DNA of 23,617 nucleotides from Chloroflexota bacterium (GTDB taxonomy: Bacteria; Chloroflexota; FW602-bin22; JACPRP01). The notes beneath the pieces were generated by a model, which did no database searches, was not told where the DNA came from, and worked only from the letters and a program-made list of their open reading frames with translations. The translations under genes were made by a program, and so were the position numbers. The stretch is from contig JACQUC010000257.1 in assembly GCA_016210495.1 (NCBI GenBank), forward strand, positions 1 to 23,617, read 5' to 3'. Positions 23,163 to 23,617 of this stretch are shown piece by piece (the stretch's first letter is position 1; every line of letters starts with the position of its first letter).

Positions 23163-23617
23163 ATGACCACCGCGGCCCAGCTCGACGCCAACCGCCGTAA
23201 CGCCCAGAGTTCTACCGGCCCCAAGACCCCCGAGGGCAAAGCCCGCGTCGCCTTGAACGCCCTCAAGCACGGCATCCGCGCCAGCGCGCTCGTCGCTACT
23301 CTGCAGCGCACCCCCCTCTTCGATGAGGACCCCCAGGACTTCGCCGACCTCCTCCAGTCCCTCGCCGATCACTTCCATCCCGAGGGCCCCGTCGAGCAGG
23401 CTTGCGTCGAGGACATCGCCGTTTGTCGCTGGCGTCTGCGTCGCGTCATCTGCGCCGAGACCGGTCACATCGCCAGCGCCCAGCAAATCCTTAGCACTGG
23501 CCCAGGCGCGCAAAACCCTCGCCTGCACGAGCGCAACCGCCTGCCCGATTTCGCCACCCTCGAAAAGCTCGACCGCTACGAGACCTCCATCCAGCGCCAG
23601 CTCAAGCGTTCCCTCGA
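23163..23617 (+). CDS. STGPKTPEGKARxxLNALKHG-family protein, partial at window end
   Basis: The gene starts at an ATG with AAGGAGG upstream and runs off the window after 151 codons. Residues 6-36 (LDANRRNAQSSTGPKTPEGK, then ARVALNALKHGIRA) are the hallmark of a widespread, often multicopy family of unknown function. The Lys/Arg-rich start suggests nucleic-acid binding. The following helical part holds FADLLQSLADHFHPEGPVEQACVEDIAVCRWRLRR. It lies 125 bases after the previous gene with the same orientation and probably shares its promoter. Confidence 0.75.
   Translation, partial: MTTAAQLDANRRNAQSSTGPKTPEGKARVALNALKHGIRASALVATLQRTPLFDEDPQDFADLLQSLADHFHPEGPVEQACVEDIAVCRWRLRRVICAETGHIASAQQILSTGPGAQNPRLHERNRLPDFATLEKLDRYETSIQRQLKRSL

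Overview
The window is a GC-rich bacterial chromosomal segment dominated by accessory genes: toxin-antitoxin modules, a complete type I restriction-modification operon, a GHKL ATPase, and several truncated or frameshifted genes. No rRNA, tRNA, ribosomal-protein or other marker gene is present. The style of the intergenic repeats (ATCTGCG-rich and CCGTGTATTCCGTGG-type units) and of the protein families fits an environmental Chloroflexota (Anaerolineae-like) genome. That placement is an inference, not a proof.

Layout. (1) 100-4100, minus strand: a HEPN/MNT pair, then a radical SAM protein with an unusual CX8CX2C cluster motif, an Sfp-type phosphopantetheinyl transferase, and the 3' part of an AMP-forming adenylation domain. 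The last three look like the remnant of a biosynthetic operon whose upstream end was lost at about 4090. (2) 4080-4871, plus strand: a secreted Pro-linker protein with its own consensus promoter, sitting at that breakpoint. (3) 4900-7664: interspersed repeats, a VapBC (PIN/AbrB) module, a PIN gene lacking its N-terminus, a YfcE-like phosphodiesterase, and a HicBA module with a palindrome over its start region. (4) 8150-11290: a DUF488 protein facing a twice-frameshifted partner gene (their stop codons share one CTAG), then a GHKL ATPase with a possible nuclease-like C-terminal domain. (5) 11587-19915, plus strand: a frameshifted gene carrying an RNGVQH HEPN-type motif, then hsdM-hsdS-hsdR and a YgjP/SprT-like zinc peptidase gene, all overlapping end to start. 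(6) 19916-22620: one membrane-anchored protein and otherwise decayed sequence, including an antitoxin gene broken by a 10-bp tandem duplication. (7) 22476-23617: nested palindromes and a promoter in front of two paired genes of unknown function, the second running off the window.

Taken together the window is a partly decayed defence/toxin-antitoxin island. The type I RM operon looks intact. The HEPN-motif gene directly before hsdM and the GHKL ATPase opposite it are candidates for additional anti-phage functions. Two genes carry short perfect tandem duplications (11 bp and 10 bp) whose in-silico removal restores, or helps restore, the reading frame. This could be natural inactivation, element-excision footprints or assembly errors.
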